A program made the position numbers and the translations under genes. A DNA stretch of 64,000 nt, taken from positions 62,001-126,000 of the forward strand of contig NZ_JXAL01000003.1 in NCBI RefSeq assembly GCF_000829465.1. Direction: 5' to 3'. The stretch comes from Cohnella kolymensis (GTDB lineage: Bacteria; Bacillota; Bacilli; Paenibacillales; Paenibacillaceae). How positions within the stretch are numbered: position 1 is the first letter of the stretch; the number at the start of each line of letters is the position of its first letter. Shown piece after piece: positions 1 through 8,474 of this stretch. A model generated the notes under the pieces. The model had not been told where the DNA came from and did not search any database. It saw nothing but the letters and a program-made list of their open reading frames with translations.

Positions 1-665
1 TCGGCCGGACGGGCCGCGCGGGTAAAGAAGGAACGTCCTGGACGTTCGTTACTCCGCGTGAAACGGATCACCTGCATTTGATCGAGAAGGTTACACGCCA
101 CCGTATCGCCAAGAAGGCTCTGCCTACCATATCCGAAGCGATGGAAGGCAAGCAGAAGCTGATGGCCGAGCGAGTGATGGAGGTCATCAAGAGCGAAGAG
201 GACGTCACCGAATACAAATGGGTGGCTATGCAGCTGTTGGAGCAATACGATTCCGTCCAACTGCTTGCGGCGGCAATGAAGCTGCTCACTGGAGACAAGA
301 AAGACGTTAACGTAGCCCTTACGCCTGAAGATCCGATTCGCTCGAAGAGACGGAAGTTCGACGGCAATCGCGGTCCCGGCGGAGGCGGCGGTTACGGAAG
401 CGGCGGGCGCAGATATGGCGGCGGCAGCGGTCAAACCGGCGGAGCTTATCGCCAGGGACAAGGCCGCTCGGATTCTCGCGGCGGTTCGACTTATGGCGGG
501 CAGCAACGGAAACCGTATAATGGCGGACCCCGAGGCAGCAGCAGCACCAGCAGCACAACATCACGCGATGACAGCTATCGCGAGGGCAATCGCGGGGGGC
601 GTAACGAGCGCCGCGATGAGGGAAGAAACAGCCGTTCCCAGAGCGAAGACTACGTGAACATCTAA
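1..665 (+). CDS. DEAD-box ATP-dependent RNA helicase, C-terminal part (5' end outside window)
   Basis: The open frame enters from the left edge. The first visible residues read GRTGRAGKEG, which is helicase motif VI of superfamily 2 DEAD-box RNA helicases. About 100 residues of the end of the RecA2 domain and linker follow, then a tail from about codon 120 that is very rich in Gly, Arg, Ser and Tyr with RGG-like repeats. Such tails in the CshA/DeaD group bind RNA; these enzymes remodel structured RNA in cold adaptation, ribosome assembly and mRNA decay. The catalytic motifs Q to V lie outside the window, so the exact orthologue (cshA or deaD type) cannot be assigned. A TTG within the frame at 78 is not the real start. 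The next gene begins 36 bases downstream on the same strand. Confidence 0.88.
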   Translation, partial: GRTGRAGKEGTSWTFVTPRETDHLHLIEKVTRHRIAKKALPTISEAMEGKQKLMAERVMEVIKSEEDVTEYKWVAMQLLEQYDSVQLLAAAMKLLTGDKKDVNVALTPEDPIRSKRRKFDGNRGPGGGGGYGSGGRRYGGGSGQTGGAYRQGQGRSDSRGGSTYGGQQRKPYNGGPRGSSSTSSTTSRDDSYREGNRGGRNERRDEGRNSRSQSEDYVNI

Positions 666-701
666 ATATTACTCGACTCCATCAGGGAGGACATATACCC
701 C

Positions 702-1460
702 ATGGAAATGCGGGGATTGATGGGCGGCTTTTACCGGCTGTCCGAATGGATTATGAGACTGTCGGTCACGAACCTTTTGTGGCTGTTCACCTCTCTGCCG
801 TTTTGGCTGCTCGTGTTCACCTTGTTTATTCCAGGAGCCGTTGCTCAGTGGCAAGCGACAACGGTCATACTGGCAATACTAGCACCTTTTACTTTATTTC
901 CGGCGACCTCGGCTATGTTCTCGGTCGCCCGGAAATGGGTGCTTGGGGACACGGACGTGCCGCTGCTTCGGACATTCTTCAAAAGCTACAAGCAGAATTT
1001 CCTGCAGGCGATGATCGGCGGAATTTTGTATGCCGCATTGTTCGCGATACTGATCATCGACTTTCAAGTGTATTGGAAGCAAATCACGCAGTTTCAAGTG
1101 ATCGCTTACCTGTTTCTGGCGTTGATGCTGCTGATGTTGATCTCACTGCTGCATTTTTTCTCTCTGCTGTCTCATTTTCATATGAAGACAGCGCAGCTGC
1201 TGAAGAATGCGCTCATTTTGACAATCGGCCGTCCCGTTCGTTCTCTTATGATGGCCGTCGGGGTAGCAGCCGTACTGTTTCTAAGCGTGAAGTTCCCGTT
1301 TCTCATCCCGTTTTTCTTCGGAAGCATGATCGCAGTGTACACTTTCTACAACTTTAATCTGATCATCCAGAAGATGATGCTGCTTAAAGACGCTGCAGAT
1401 GAGGCAAATGCCGAAGATGCAACGGACGAAGGTAAAGACAACCAGCATATCCAGACTTAG
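702..1460 (+). CDS. DUF624 (YesL-type) integral membrane protein
   Basis: A 252-residue protein with five or six hydrophobic segments and the start typical of the DUF624/YesL family (MGGFYRLSEWIMRLSVTNLL). The family is common in Bacillales, often beside sugar ABC transporters, and has no proven biochemical function; a helper role at the membrane is only suspected. The ATG has an AGGGAGGA ribosome site about 8 bases upstream. The C-terminal 25 residues are acidic and cytoplasmic-looking. No transporter genes sit beside it here, so the context does not narrow the role. Confidence 0.75.
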   Translation: MEMRGLMGGFYRLSEWIMRLSVTNLLWLFTSLPFWLLVFTLFIPGAVAQWQATTVILAILAPFTLFPATSAMFSVARKWVLGDTDVPLLRTFFKSYKQNFLQAMIGGILYAALFAILIIDFQVYWKQITQFQVIAYLFLALMLLMLISLLHFFSLLSHFHMKTAQLLKNALILTIGRPVRSLMMAVGVAAVLFLSVKFPFLIPFFFGSMIAVYTFYNFNLIIQKMMLLKDAADEANAEDATDEGKDNQHIQT

Positions 1461-1464
1461 ATGA

Positions 1465-1493
1465 TTTACTTTTACGCTCAGTCTGCTTATAAT
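1465..1493 (+). promoter_or_regulatory. sigma-A-type promoter of the 6S RNA gene
   Basis: The -35 element TTTACT at 1465-1470 and a perfect TATAAT at 1488-1493 are separated by 17 bases. The predicted transcript start near 1500 coincides with the 5' base of the closing stem of the 6S RNA. Confidence 0.6.
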
Positions 1494-1499
1494 TAAACT

Positions 1500-1682
1500 A
1501 TTCCTGCGATGTACGTGACGGCGTTTTATTGTTTTGAACCAATGTTTGTTTCAAGGGAGCTTTATATTGCCAACCGGCTGACATGCCCCCGAAAAGGGAC
1601 GTCAAAAGCTTGGCTGCGGGCACCCACCTGCTAAAGCAGGTTCAGAAACATGCACGTCGAACGGCATAAGCGGGTTTTTTTT
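1500..1682 (+). ncRNA. ssrS: 6S RNA (SsrS/BsrA-type regulator of RNA polymerase)
   Basis: This gene-free stretch folds like 6S RNA. The 5' segment CCTGCGATGTACGTG (from 1503) pairs with the 3' segment near 1648-1674 (CATGCACGTC...GCGGG), giving a long closing stem. Between them lie the features usual in Firmicute 6S RNA: TTTTGAACC, then a central open region, then a small hairpin ACCTGCTAAAGCAGGT at about 1626-1641, then the 3' half. A T8 run follows at about 1675-1682 and would end transcription. 6S RNA mimics an open promoter and binds sigma-A RNA polymerase in stationary phase. The length of about 180 bases is typical. Covariance-model confirmation was not possible. Confidence 0.8.
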
Positions 1683-1762
1683 GTTTACTTACCCTTTAAT
1701 CCCCGGGTCAAGCGTGGTAAGATTATTGGTAGCGCGAATGGCACCCGGAGGGAGAGAGAGCA

Positions 1763-2146
1763 TTGCTGAAGCGAGTGCTGGTCGGATTAATCCGCAGCCA
1801 CGAACATACGAGTGACAAAGCGAAAGATCCCAAGCTGAAGTCTCATTATTATCGGCTTACAAGAGACCGGGCATGGGAAGAAGTAACCTCGATCTTGAAG
1901 AAAATGCAAGGGTACCGGGTATTGCATGAAGTGCCGACGGTTGGCGAAATTGTAATGGAGAAAAAAACAATTTCCGGCCGCACGATGGATATCACCATTC
2001 AGATCGTCAGCGAATCACCGGGCAGTACGGCCATCGACATCTATTCGGCCTCCCGCGGATCTCTCGGAGATCTGGGCGCGAACTACCGGATCATCCAGGA
2101 AATTTATAGTATTTTGGATCGGAAGCTTGCTTCCTACAAATCCTGA
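1763..2146 (+). CDS. DUF1499 family cytosolic protein
   Basis: A 127-residue protein that I recognise as the DUF1499 family common in Paenibacillus and relatives; its function is unknown. There is no signal peptide or membrane segment. Family-like stretches include the N-terminal SHYYRLTRDRAWEEV and a C-terminal IDIYSASRGSLGDLGANY. The start is TTG, chosen because a long GGAGGGAGAG ribosome site sits just upstream and no ATG is available. A hairpin terminator follows directly. Confidence 0.7.
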   Translation: MLKRVLVGLIRSHEHTSDKAKDPKLKSHYYRLTRDRAWEEVTSILKKMQGYRVLHEVPTVGEIVMEKKTISGRTMDITIQIVSESPGSTAIDIYSASRGSLGDLGANYRIIQEIYSILDRKLASYKS

Positions 2147-2155
2147 ATAAATGTC

Positions 2156-2194
2156 AAAAAGCGAGCAAGGCGGCTGCCTTACTCGCTTTTTTTG
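2156..2194 (+). terminator. rho-independent terminator after the DUF1499 gene
   Basis: Stem GCGAGCAAGGC / GCCTTACTCGC around a GGCT loop, with an A run before and T7 after it. It lies between convergent genes and could also serve the tpx gene on the other strand. Confidence 0.85.
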
Positions 2195-2207
2195 TAGCTC
2201 TTGCAAA

Positions 2208-2720
2208 TTAAATTAGCTGCTTAGCCGCCGAAATAGCCGATTCATAATCCGGATGTTCGGTCATTTCCTTAAGTACTTCTACATAAGTGATTTTATCGTT
2301 GGTATCCAGTACGAAGATGGCTCTCATGTCAAGGTGCACTTCCTTGATGAATACGCCGTAAGCCTTGCCGAAGCTGTTCTCTTTGTAGTCGGAGAGCAAT
2401 ACGACACGATCTACGCCGGCAGCTGCGCACCAGCGGGCTTGAGCCATTGGCAGATCCGCACTTACGGTTATGATGACGACATTATCGCCCAGCTTGGACG
2501 CCTCTTCATTGAAACGGCGGGTTTGCGCATCGCAAACGCCGGTATCGATCGAGGGAACGACACTGATCAGTTTCACTTTGCCTGCGAAGTCTTTGAGTGA
2601 AGAAGTTTCGAGCAAGTTCTTGTTGAGAGTAAAATCAGGTGCCGAATCTCCGGGTTTGAGCTCTGGCCCAACCAGAGTGATGGGGTTCCCTTTCAATGCT
2701 GCTTGACGTTCTTGGGACAT
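2208..2720 (-). CDS. tpx: thiol peroxidase (atypical 2-Cys peroxiredoxin)
   Basis: At 170 residues this is the normal length for Tpx, which reduces H2O2 and organic peroxides using thioredoxin in the cytoplasm. The peroxidatic cysteine is in [18 protein letters not shown], identical in style to the Bacillus enzyme, and the resolving cysteine is in QARWCAAAG. The fold markers [10 protein letters not shown] near the N-terminus and SFGKAYGV further on are present. The start is ATG with an AAGGAGGAAC ribosome site. A likely -10 TATAAT lies upstream on the minus strand at 2765-2760. Monocistronic. Confidence 0.95.
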   Translation of the reverse strand: MSQERQAALKGNPITLVGPELKPGDSAPDFTLNKNLLETSSLKDFAGKVKLISVVPSIDTGVCDAQTRRFNEEASKLGDNVVIITVSADLPMAQARWCAAAGVDRVVLLSDYKENSFGKAYGVFIKEVHLDMRAIFVLDTNDKITYVEVLKEMTEHPDYESAISAAKQLI

Positions 2721-2832
2721 GAATTTGTTCCTCCTTCATTGATAAGACTTAACCTATTCATTATAATCTTTAGCGAAGACCCTTGTCCAATCGCTGAAAT
2801 CGACGGAAGAGGGCACGGAAGGGGCTATCATA

Positions 2833-3738
2833 TTGGAACTGCGGCAGCTGCAATATTTTGTTCAAGTAGCTAAGCTACAGCATGTTACTAAGGCGGCGGA
2901 GGCGCTGCATGTCGCCCAATCGGCGGTCAGCAGGCAAATTCACCGGCTGGAAGAAGAACTGGGCGTCAGGCTCTTTATGCAAAAAGGAAGAAACGTCCAG
3001 CTCACACCGATCGGGCAGTTATTTCTGAGGCGTGCGGAAGCGATATTATCCGATCTGGATCGTTCTGTCATGGAGATTCAAGAATTTCTGGATCCGGAGG
3101 TCGGCGAAATTCGTCTCGGCTTCCCGCATAGTCTGGGCATTCACCTGGTTCCGCAGGCGGTTGCGGCGTTCCGCAAGCTCCACCCGAACGTTAAGTTCCG
3201 TTTTCGGCAGGGGATGTTCGCTTCCCTCATCCGCGATGTCATTGAAGCGGAGGTGGATCTTGCCTTTATCTCTCCGTACCCGGACAAGAATGAAAATGTG
3301 AGCGGTGAAGTCGTCCTCACCGAAGAGTTGTTTGCCATACTGCCGGAGAGTCATCCTTTGGCGCTGGAGAATTCCATTCGTCTCATCGATCTGAAGGACG
3401 AGAACTTCGTATTGTTCAATTCGGGGTATTCACTGCGAATGCTCGTCGTCGATGCTTGCAAGGAGGCCGGGTTTACACCGAAAATTGCGTTCGAGAGCGA
3501 AGAGACGGACACCATTCGCGGCCTGGTTGCCGCAGGTATGGGAGTGAGTCTCCTGCCGGAGATGGCGCTTTTCCAGACCAGCTCTATGATGCCGGCATCC
3601 GTTAAAGTGACGGAACCGCATGTGACCCGGACAATCGGTCTGATCAGACGCGCAGGGGAGAAGAAGCCGGCGATGGTCGTGCAAATGTTCCACAGTTTCT
3701 TGCTGGAATTCTTTAAAAACCAATACAAAACCCGATGA
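2833..3738 (+). CDS. LysR-family transcriptional regulator
   Basis: 301 residues. The N-terminal winged helix-turn-helix (residues about 1-60, MELRQLQYFVQVAKLQHVTKAA...) is classic LysR, followed by a periplasmic-binding-like effector domain (about 90-295). It resembles the GltC/YofA branch, but the inducer cannot be read from sequence. The start is TTG at 2833, with GGAAGGGG just upstream. It is transcribed divergently from tpx with only 112 bases between, a layout in which LysR proteins often control the neighbour. Control of tpx is therefore possible but unproven. A strong bidirectional terminator follows. Confidence 0.9.
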   Translation: MELRQLQYFVQVAKLQHVTKAAEALHVAQSAVSRQIHRLEEELGVRLFMQKGRNVQLTPIGQLFLRRAEAILSDLDRSVMEIQEFLDPEVGEIRLGFPHSLGIHLVPQAVAAFRKLHPNVKFRFRQGMFASLIRDVIEAEVDLAFISPYPDKNENVSGEVVLTEELFAILPESHPLALENSIRLIDLKDENFVLFNSGYSLRMLVVDACKEAGFTPKIAFESEETDTIRGLVAAGMGVSLLPEMALFQTSSMMPASVKVTEPHVTRTIGLIRRAGEKKPAMVVQMFHSFLLEFFKNQYKTR

Positions 3739-3790
3739 GACCGGGATGCCGCTAGGGGCCTCAGTACCTTAACTCCCGCATCAGCAAACA

Positions 3791-3830
3791 AAAAACCCGC
3801 CGGAGCTTCATGCTCCGGCGGGTTTCGTAT
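3791..3830. terminator. bidirectional rho-independent terminator
   Basis: A perfect 14-base stem, AAACCCGCCGGAGC / GCTCCGGCGGGTTT, at 3793-3806 and 3812-3825, with A/T-rich flanks. It separates the convergent lysR-type and yugP genes. Confidence 0.9.
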
Positions 3831-3838
3831 TTCATCCG

Positions 3839-4528
3839 TTATTCGTCCCTGCTGCTCGTGAAGATCATGATGTACTTGATCAGCTCGAGAAGCGAGATAA
3901 GGGCTGCGGCAACATACGTCAATGCTGCGGCATTCAATACTTTGGCTACGCCGCGTTCTTCGTCATTCGTAATGAAGCCTTCCGCGATCATGAGATTGCG
4001 TGCGCGAGAGCTGGCATTGAACTCTACGGGCAGCGTGACGAGCTGGAAAGCTACGGCTGCCGCGAAGAAAATGACGCCGGCCAGAATCAAGTTTGCGGCT
4101 TGGAATATAAAACCTGCAATCAGCAGAAACGGAGCCGCTCCTGAGGCGAAACGCACCACTGGGAACATGCGATGCCGCAATACCAGCATCGAGTAGCTTT
4201 GAGCATGCTGAATGGCGTGACCGACCTCATGACAGGCAACGGAAACCGCTGAGATGGAATTTTCATAATAGACCGGTTCGGACAAACGTACAACCCTGTG
4301 TATCGGATCATAGTGGTCGCTGAGAACGCCGGGCACCGGTTCAATCGGAACATCCTGCAGCCCGTTACGGTCGAGCATTCTGCGAGCTGCGTCATAGCCG
4401 GTCATACCGCTCATCGTCCGTACCTCCGACCAACGGTTAAACGTGCCTTTCACCCGAAACTGAGCCCACAAGGCAAGGAAGAAAGCAGGAATGATCAGTA
4501 AGTCCATAGGGTGAAACCAAATAGGCAT
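3839..4528 (-). CDS. yugP: YugP-type neutral zinc metallopeptidase (membrane)
   Basis: About 229 residues. An N-terminal membrane segment is followed by the zinc site HEVGH in ACHEVGHAIQHA (about residue 125), then hydrophobic segments in the second half. This is the Zn_peptidase_2 family represented by B. subtilis YugP, a putative membrane metalloprotease of unknown substrate. Translation could begin at ATG 4543, 4534 or 4528. I prefer 4528 (MPIWFHPMDLL) because the GGAGG lies 8 bases before it, while the earlier ATGs overlap the ribosome site. Confidence 0.85.
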   Translation of the reverse strand: MPIWFHPMDLLIIPAFFLALWAQFRVKGTFNRWSEVRTMSGMTGYDAARRMLDRNGLQDVPIEPVPGVLSDHYDPIHRVVRLSEPVYYENSISAVSVACHEVGHAIQHAQSYSMLVLRHRMFPVVRFASGAAPFLLIAGFIFQAANLILAGVIFFAAAVAFQLVTLPVEFNASSRARNLMIAEGFITNDEERGVAKVLNAAALTYVAAALISLLELIKYIMIFTSSRDE

Positions 4529-4569
4529 TTTCATTTCCTCCATATAGTGAAATAAATTTGTCTTCTTAT

Positions 4570-5025
4570 TTACATCAAATTACTTTTGCTCAAAAGCAGA
4601 AGCAGCGCTTCCACGCATGCCGCCGTCTGGGGAGTGAGCGCCCGGAACAGCCGCTTGGCTTGTTGGGGCTTCAGCTGATCCAGCACCGGCTCGAGTTCCT
4701 TGACTTCGCGCTCCAGCTGGGTCAAATGACTCTGCAGCTCGGTAAGCTTCCGGCTAATCTCCTGGTCGTGTGTGACCCTGTCCCATGAGGACAGCTGCTC
4801 CTGGATTTCTTCCAGGGAGAACTTTTGAGCTTTCAATATTTCTATACGGCGAATTCGGCTTAAGGTTTCATCGTCATACAGCCGGTAATTTCCGGTAGAA
4901 CGTTTGGCCGGCGCCAACAGCCCGAGTCCCGTGTAATAATCAATGGTTCGAGGGCTCACACCGGCCAAATCGGCAAGCTCGCCGATCCGGTACAGTCGCG
5001 GCCCATTCAGGGATCCCTTTGCCAC
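4570..5025 (-). CDS. MerR-family transcriptional regulator
   Basis: About 151 residues from GTG at 5025, which has AAGGTGAGA six bases before it. An upstream in-frame ATG at 5115 would add 30 unlikely residues. The N-terminal MerR helix-turn-helix reads YRIGELADLAGVSPRTIDYY, followed by the wing GNYRLYDDETLSRI and a leucine-rich coiled coil for dimerisation (about residues 80-125). The short C-terminus has no cysteines arranged for metal sensing. It is divergent from amtB with about 250 bases between, so control of ammonium uptake is conceivable. In Bacillales, GlnR and TnrA are MerR-like nitrogen regulators, but this protein lacks their specific C-terminal signature as far as I can see. Confidence 0.85.
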   Translation of the reverse strand: MAKGSLNGPRLYRIGELADLAGVSPRTIDYYTGLGLLAPAKRSTGNYRLYDDETLSRIRRIEILKAQKFSLEEIQEQLSSWDRVTHDQEISRKLTELQSHLTQLEREVKELEPVLDQLKPQQAKRLFRALTPQTAACVEALLLLLSKSNLM

Positions 5026-5192
5026 CGATCTCACCTTTCTTTCATCTCTATGCTCTATAAATCCTACCTTTATCATACTCATGCCGAACCATACAGTCAA
5101 ACGTGATGCTTTCATTTTAATTAAAATAGATAAATCTCGTGTTATGTATGTGTTAGGTTAATATAAATTTTACAGTTTAGGATCGTTTTTTG

Positions 5193-5221
5193 TTGTCAAA
5201 TTCTTCGTACCTGACTATAAT
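5193..5221 (+). promoter_or_regulatory. sigma-A-type promoter of amtB
   Basis: TTGTCA at 5193-5198 and a perfect TATAAT at 5216-5221 with a 17-base spacer, 56 bases before the amtB start. Very A/T-rich DNA precedes it (5105-5190). Confidence 0.7.
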
Positions 5222-5276
5222 GACAATAAGTCTTTCTTAATATGTGAGGAAATATAACATTAGAGGAGTGGTTGTA

Positions 5277-6641
5277 GTGATTAAAAAGACTTTAATAGCC
5301 GTGGGTGCGCTTCTGATCCTGTTCCCGACCATGGCGTTCGCGGAAGATCCTTCGGCCGCTCAACTTAACATGGGGCTTAATGCATTATGGATCATGATGG
5401 CGGGTGTATTGGTTCTCCTTATGCAAGGCGGGTTTATTTTACTGGAAACCGGCTCTACGCGCATGAAGAACGCAGGTCATGTGGCAGGTAAGACAATCTT
5501 TACGGTAGGCTTATGTTCCTTGGTTTACTGGGCTGTCGGTTACGGCTTTACGTTCGGCGGCGATGCAGGAGAAGTGTTGAACAAATTCATCGGCATCGGC
5601 AGCTTCTTGTTCGAGCCCGGCTTAGCGGCAGGCGAAGGCGAGAATTATCCGTCCTCCATATTCTTCGTGTTCCAATTGGCCTTCGCTGCCGTGTCCTTGT
5701 CGATCGCATGGGGCGGGTTTGCCGAGAGGGCTAAATTATCCGTCTATCTGATTTTTACCGTCGTATTCTCCGCTGTTATTTATCCTGTTATCGCTCATTG
5801 GATCTGGGGCGGCGGGTGGCTGGCGGCAGACGGCGCTCAAGACTTTGCAGGTTCAACGGTCGTTCACCTCACCGGCGCTATGGCGGCCCTGGCAGCAACA
5901 ATCTTACTTAAGCCAAGGATCGGCAAGTTCAACAAAGACGGCTCTGTCAATGAAATTCTCGGACATAACCAGGTGTACACCGCACTCGGCGTACTTCTTC
6001 TGTGGGTCGGCTGGTTCGGTTTTAACGCGGGCAGCTGGCTGGCGGTAGGCGACGGATTCTTCGGCTTTGTCGCTTTTAATACGCAGCTGGGGGCGGCCGG
6101 AGGCGCTGTGGCAGCCATGCTGATCGCTTGGATGTTGACCGGCAAGGCGGATATTACATCCATGCTGAACGGCGCGTTGGCCGGTCTCGTTGCCATCACG
6201 GCGTCATGCGCTTACGTGGATCCATGGGCTGCGGTGGTCATCGGCCTGATTGCCGGAGTTCTCGTTTTTTTCAGCGCGAAATTTTTCGAGAAAATGAAAA
6301 TCGACGATCCGATTTATGCTCTGTCGGTGCATGGGGCGGCAGGAGTCTGGGGCACGTTGGCGAATGGTTTCTTTGCAACGGAGGAATTAGTGACCAAAGT
6401 CGGCATCGGCCAACCCGGTTTGTTTTACGGCGGCGGTGCTCAGCAGCTGTGGGTGCAATTCGAATCCGTCGTCGTTTGCGGCGCATTCGCATTCGCTGCG
6501 GCCTTCGGGGTGCTGTGGATCGTCAAGCGGATGTTCGGTCTTCGTGTCACCGAAGAGCAGGAAATTATCGGGCTGGACTTGAGCGAGCACGGAAGCTACG
6601 GGTATCCGGAGCAGATGAAAAAGACGGGCATGTCGGCATAA
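5277..6641 (+). CDS. amtB: ammonium transporter AmtB
   Basis: 454 residues from GTG at 5277, with GAGGAG about 10 bases before it. A signal peptide-like start (MIKKTLIAVGALLILFPTMA) is followed by eleven hydrophobic helices of the Amt/Rh family. Visible hallmarks include the pore segment with LLMQGGFILLETG, the conserved HWIWGGGW stretch and the HGAAGVWG stretch that carries the central pore histidine. The protein takes up ammonium. In many bacteria amtB is followed by the PII gene glnK. Here a GlnD-like nucleotidyltransferase gene follows instead, 43 bases downstream, and no PII gene is present. Confidence 0.95.
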   Translation: MIKKTLIAVGALLILFPTMAFAEDPSAAQLNMGLNALWIMMAGVLVLLMQGGFILLETGSTRMKNAGHVAGKTIFTVGLCSLVYWAVGYGFTFGGDAGEVLNKFIGIGSFLFEPGLAAGEGENYPSSIFFVFQLAFAAVSLSIAWGGFAERAKLSVYLIFTVVFSAVIYPVIAHWIWGGGWLAADGAQDFAGSTVVHLTGAMAALAATILLKPRIGKFNKDGSVNEILGHNQVYTALGVLLLWVGWFGFNAGSWLAVGDGFFGFVAFNTQLGAAGGAVAAMLIAWMLTGKADITSMLNGALAGLVAITASCAYVDPWAAVVIGLIAGVLVFFSAKFFEKMKIDDPIYALSVHGAAGVWGTLANGFFATEELVTKVGIGQPGLFYGGGAQQLWVQFESVVVCGAFAFAAAFGVLWIVKRMFGLRVTEEQEIIGLDLSEHGSYGYPEQMKKTGMSA

Positions 6642-6684
6642 TCAAGCGGCTTGCCCCGCATGTTCAAAGGAGGGCAACCCCGAT

Positions 6685-7725
6685 ATGCCGGATTTTGAGT
6701 CGGAGAACAGGCTGCGGCGTATAGCCGGCTGCCAAGATCTTGAACAGCTGAAATCGATAAGAATTGCGGAACAGCAGAAGTTGGAGGAGGAACTGCACTC
6801 CTCGGACTCCCCGCTGCTGGTGAATCGCTTAAATAAGCTACACGACGGCATTATAAGCAAAGCTGTGCATCTGGCGGAAAACGACTTGGCACGGAAGGGG
6901 CACGGGGCTCCTCCCGTGCCTTATGCGTATTTGCTGTTCGGCAGCGGAGGCCGGTCGGAACAGACGATGCACAGCGACCAAGACAGCGGGCTTGTTTACG
7001 CCGACTCCTTAGACGCGGGCACCGCCGAACGATCCCGGACCTATTTTACTCAATTCTCGGAAGCTGTAGTGGACTCTCTTCTGTTCCTGGGTTACCCGCT
7101 GTGCGAGGGCAAGGTTCTTTCCTCCAATGCGGACTGGCGAATGACCTTAGACGAATGGCGAAACAAATTGGACGGCTGGTTTGCCGACCCGAGCTGGGAG
7201 AGTGTGCGGTATCTTTTAATTACGGCGGACGCCCGGGCGGTTACCGGCGATACCGGCTTGGCCGCGCAGCTTCAGGAGCATTTTTACAACGAGCTTGCTA
7301 ATCATCCGTCGATTGCGGGGCGAATGCTGGAAAATACGCTTCGTCATAAAGTTCTGGTTGGATTCTTCGGGCAATTGCTGCCTGAGAGATACGGATCGGA
7401 TGCCGGAACCGTGGATATCAAATATGGAGCCTACATTCCTATGGTTAACGCTTTCCGTTTATTAGCTGTAAGGGAGGGTATCCGGGCGACAGGCACCCTG
7501 GAGAGAATTGAAAAACTGCAGCAGGCACGCGCTTTGAGTTCCGAAGAGGCGGAGGAGGCGAGACAGGCGTTCGCCTTCGTGCTCAAAATGCGTTTGATCG
7601 GCAAAATAATTCCGGCGCAGCTTGGCAGAGAGCTGACGGTATCCCTTAAAGAGTCGCTTAAAGCAGGCCGAAAAATCCAATCGAAGCTGCAAGGGGAGAT
7701 GAAGCACCGCTTCGGCGGGAGGTGA
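6685..7725 (+). CDS. DUF294-type putative nucleotidyltransferase (GlnD-like)
   Basis: 346 residues. A helical N-terminal part (1-75) is followed by a nucleotidyltransferase core with LLFGSGGRSEQTMHSDQDSG (about residues 89-108), the GS...D.D signature of the Pol beta-like fold. A C-terminal DUF294_C helical domain (about 200-340) completes it. Proteins of this type resemble the uridylylating part of GlnD, and some carry CBS domains; this one does not. A target is not known. It has a good AAGGAGGGCAA ribosome site and lies in the amtB operon. Its stop overlaps the upstream edge of the next gene, which suggests translational coupling. Confidence 0.85.
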   Translation: MPDFESENRLRRIAGCQDLEQLKSIRIAEQQKLEEELHSSDSPLLVNRLNKLHDGIISKAVHLAENDLARKGHGAPPVPYAYLLFGSGGRSEQTMHSDQDSGLVYADSLDAGTAERSRTYFTQFSEAVVDSLLFLGYPLCEGKVLSSNADWRMTLDEWRNKLDGWFADPSWESVRYLLITADARAVTGDTGLAAQLQEHFYNELANHPSIAGRMLENTLRHKVLVGFFGQLLPERYGSDAGTVDIKYGAYIPMVNAFRLLAVREGIRATGTLERIEKLQQARALSSEEAEEARQAFAFVLKMRLIGKIIPAQLGRELTVSLKESLKAGRKIQSKLQGEMKHRFGGR

Positions 7726-7730
7726 CAGGA

Positions 7731-8474
7731 ATGAAAGAGCCCAAAGCCCCGAACGGAATGGGGCGAATGTGGAATCTGTATAAGATGGGGGGATTCACTC
7801 CGGCGATTGCGTCCATGCTCGGTTCCTCCAACGCGCAGCAAATGGCGTTCATCCGTTCCATGTCCAGGGAGCAGCGCAAGGAAAGCTCATTGGAGCTGCC
7901 GCTGTCGGATATGGAAGCCGTAGTATTCGATCTGGAGACAACGGGTTTTAATGCTTACAACGGAGATGAAATTCTGTCTATCGGCGCTGTGTTAATTCGG
8001 GGTGACCGTTTGCAGGAGGCGGAACCGTTCTATCGATTGGTGAATCCGAAAAGAGCGGTGCCGCCGCACATCACGGAACTAACCGGAATTACGAATGATA
8101 TGGTTGAAAATGCCGCGGATTTAATGAAAGGTTTGCACGATTTCCTGGATTTTGCGGGTAAAAGGGTACTCATTGCGCACGGGAGCGCTCACGACAAACA
8201 GTTCCTCAACGCAGCTCTGTGGCGTACGTCGAAAGTGGGTCTCACCCATCGGATGCTCGACACGATGATGATTGCCAAATGGCTGGAGCCTAAGGCCTCG
8301 CAATATGGATTGGACGAGGTTCTTGAGCGATACGAAGTGGCGGTCACCCAGCGCCACCATGCGCTTCACGATTCTTTAATGACTGCGGCTTTGTATTTCA
8401 AATTTCTGGAGATCATTACGTCGAGGCAAATGATGACTTTGGGAGAGCTGTACGCTTATTTAAGCAGACATTAG
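7731..8474 (+). CDS. DnaQ-family 3'-5' exonuclease
   Basis: About 247 residues from ATG 7731; a GTG at 7722 is also in frame. GGAGG of the upstream gene's last codons serves as ribosome site, eight bases before the ATG. After a 60-residue N-terminal extension comes an exonuclease domain with Exo I VVFDLETTGFN, Exo II VLIAHGSAHDKQFL and Exo III HHALHDSLMTAALY, so the DEDDh residues D, E, D, H and D are all visible. It resembles PolC/DnaQ proofreading domains but stands alone. Pairing of such an exonuclease with a DUF294 nucleotidyltransferase recurs in other bacteria, with unknown joint purpose. It overlaps the convergent JAMM gene by 4 bases. Confidence 0.9.
   Translation: MKEPKAPNGMGRMWNLYKMGGFTPAIASMLGSSNAQQMAFIRSMSREQRKESSLELPLSDMEAVVFDLETTGFNAYNGDEILSIGAVLIRGDRLQEAEPFYRLVNPKRAVPPHITELTGITNDMVENAADLMKGLHDFLDFAGKRVLIAHGSAHDKQFLNAALWRTSKVGLTHRMLDTMMIAKWLEPKASQYGLDEVLERYEVAVTQRHHALHDSLMTAALYFKFLEIITSRQMMTLGELYAYLSRH

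Noticed and set aside
5130-5190. GlnR/TnrA-type operator (TGTNA-N7-TNACA) upstream of amtB
   Set aside because: TGTTA occurs at 5140 and 5151 and TTACA at 5170, but no pair has the required 7-base spacing.
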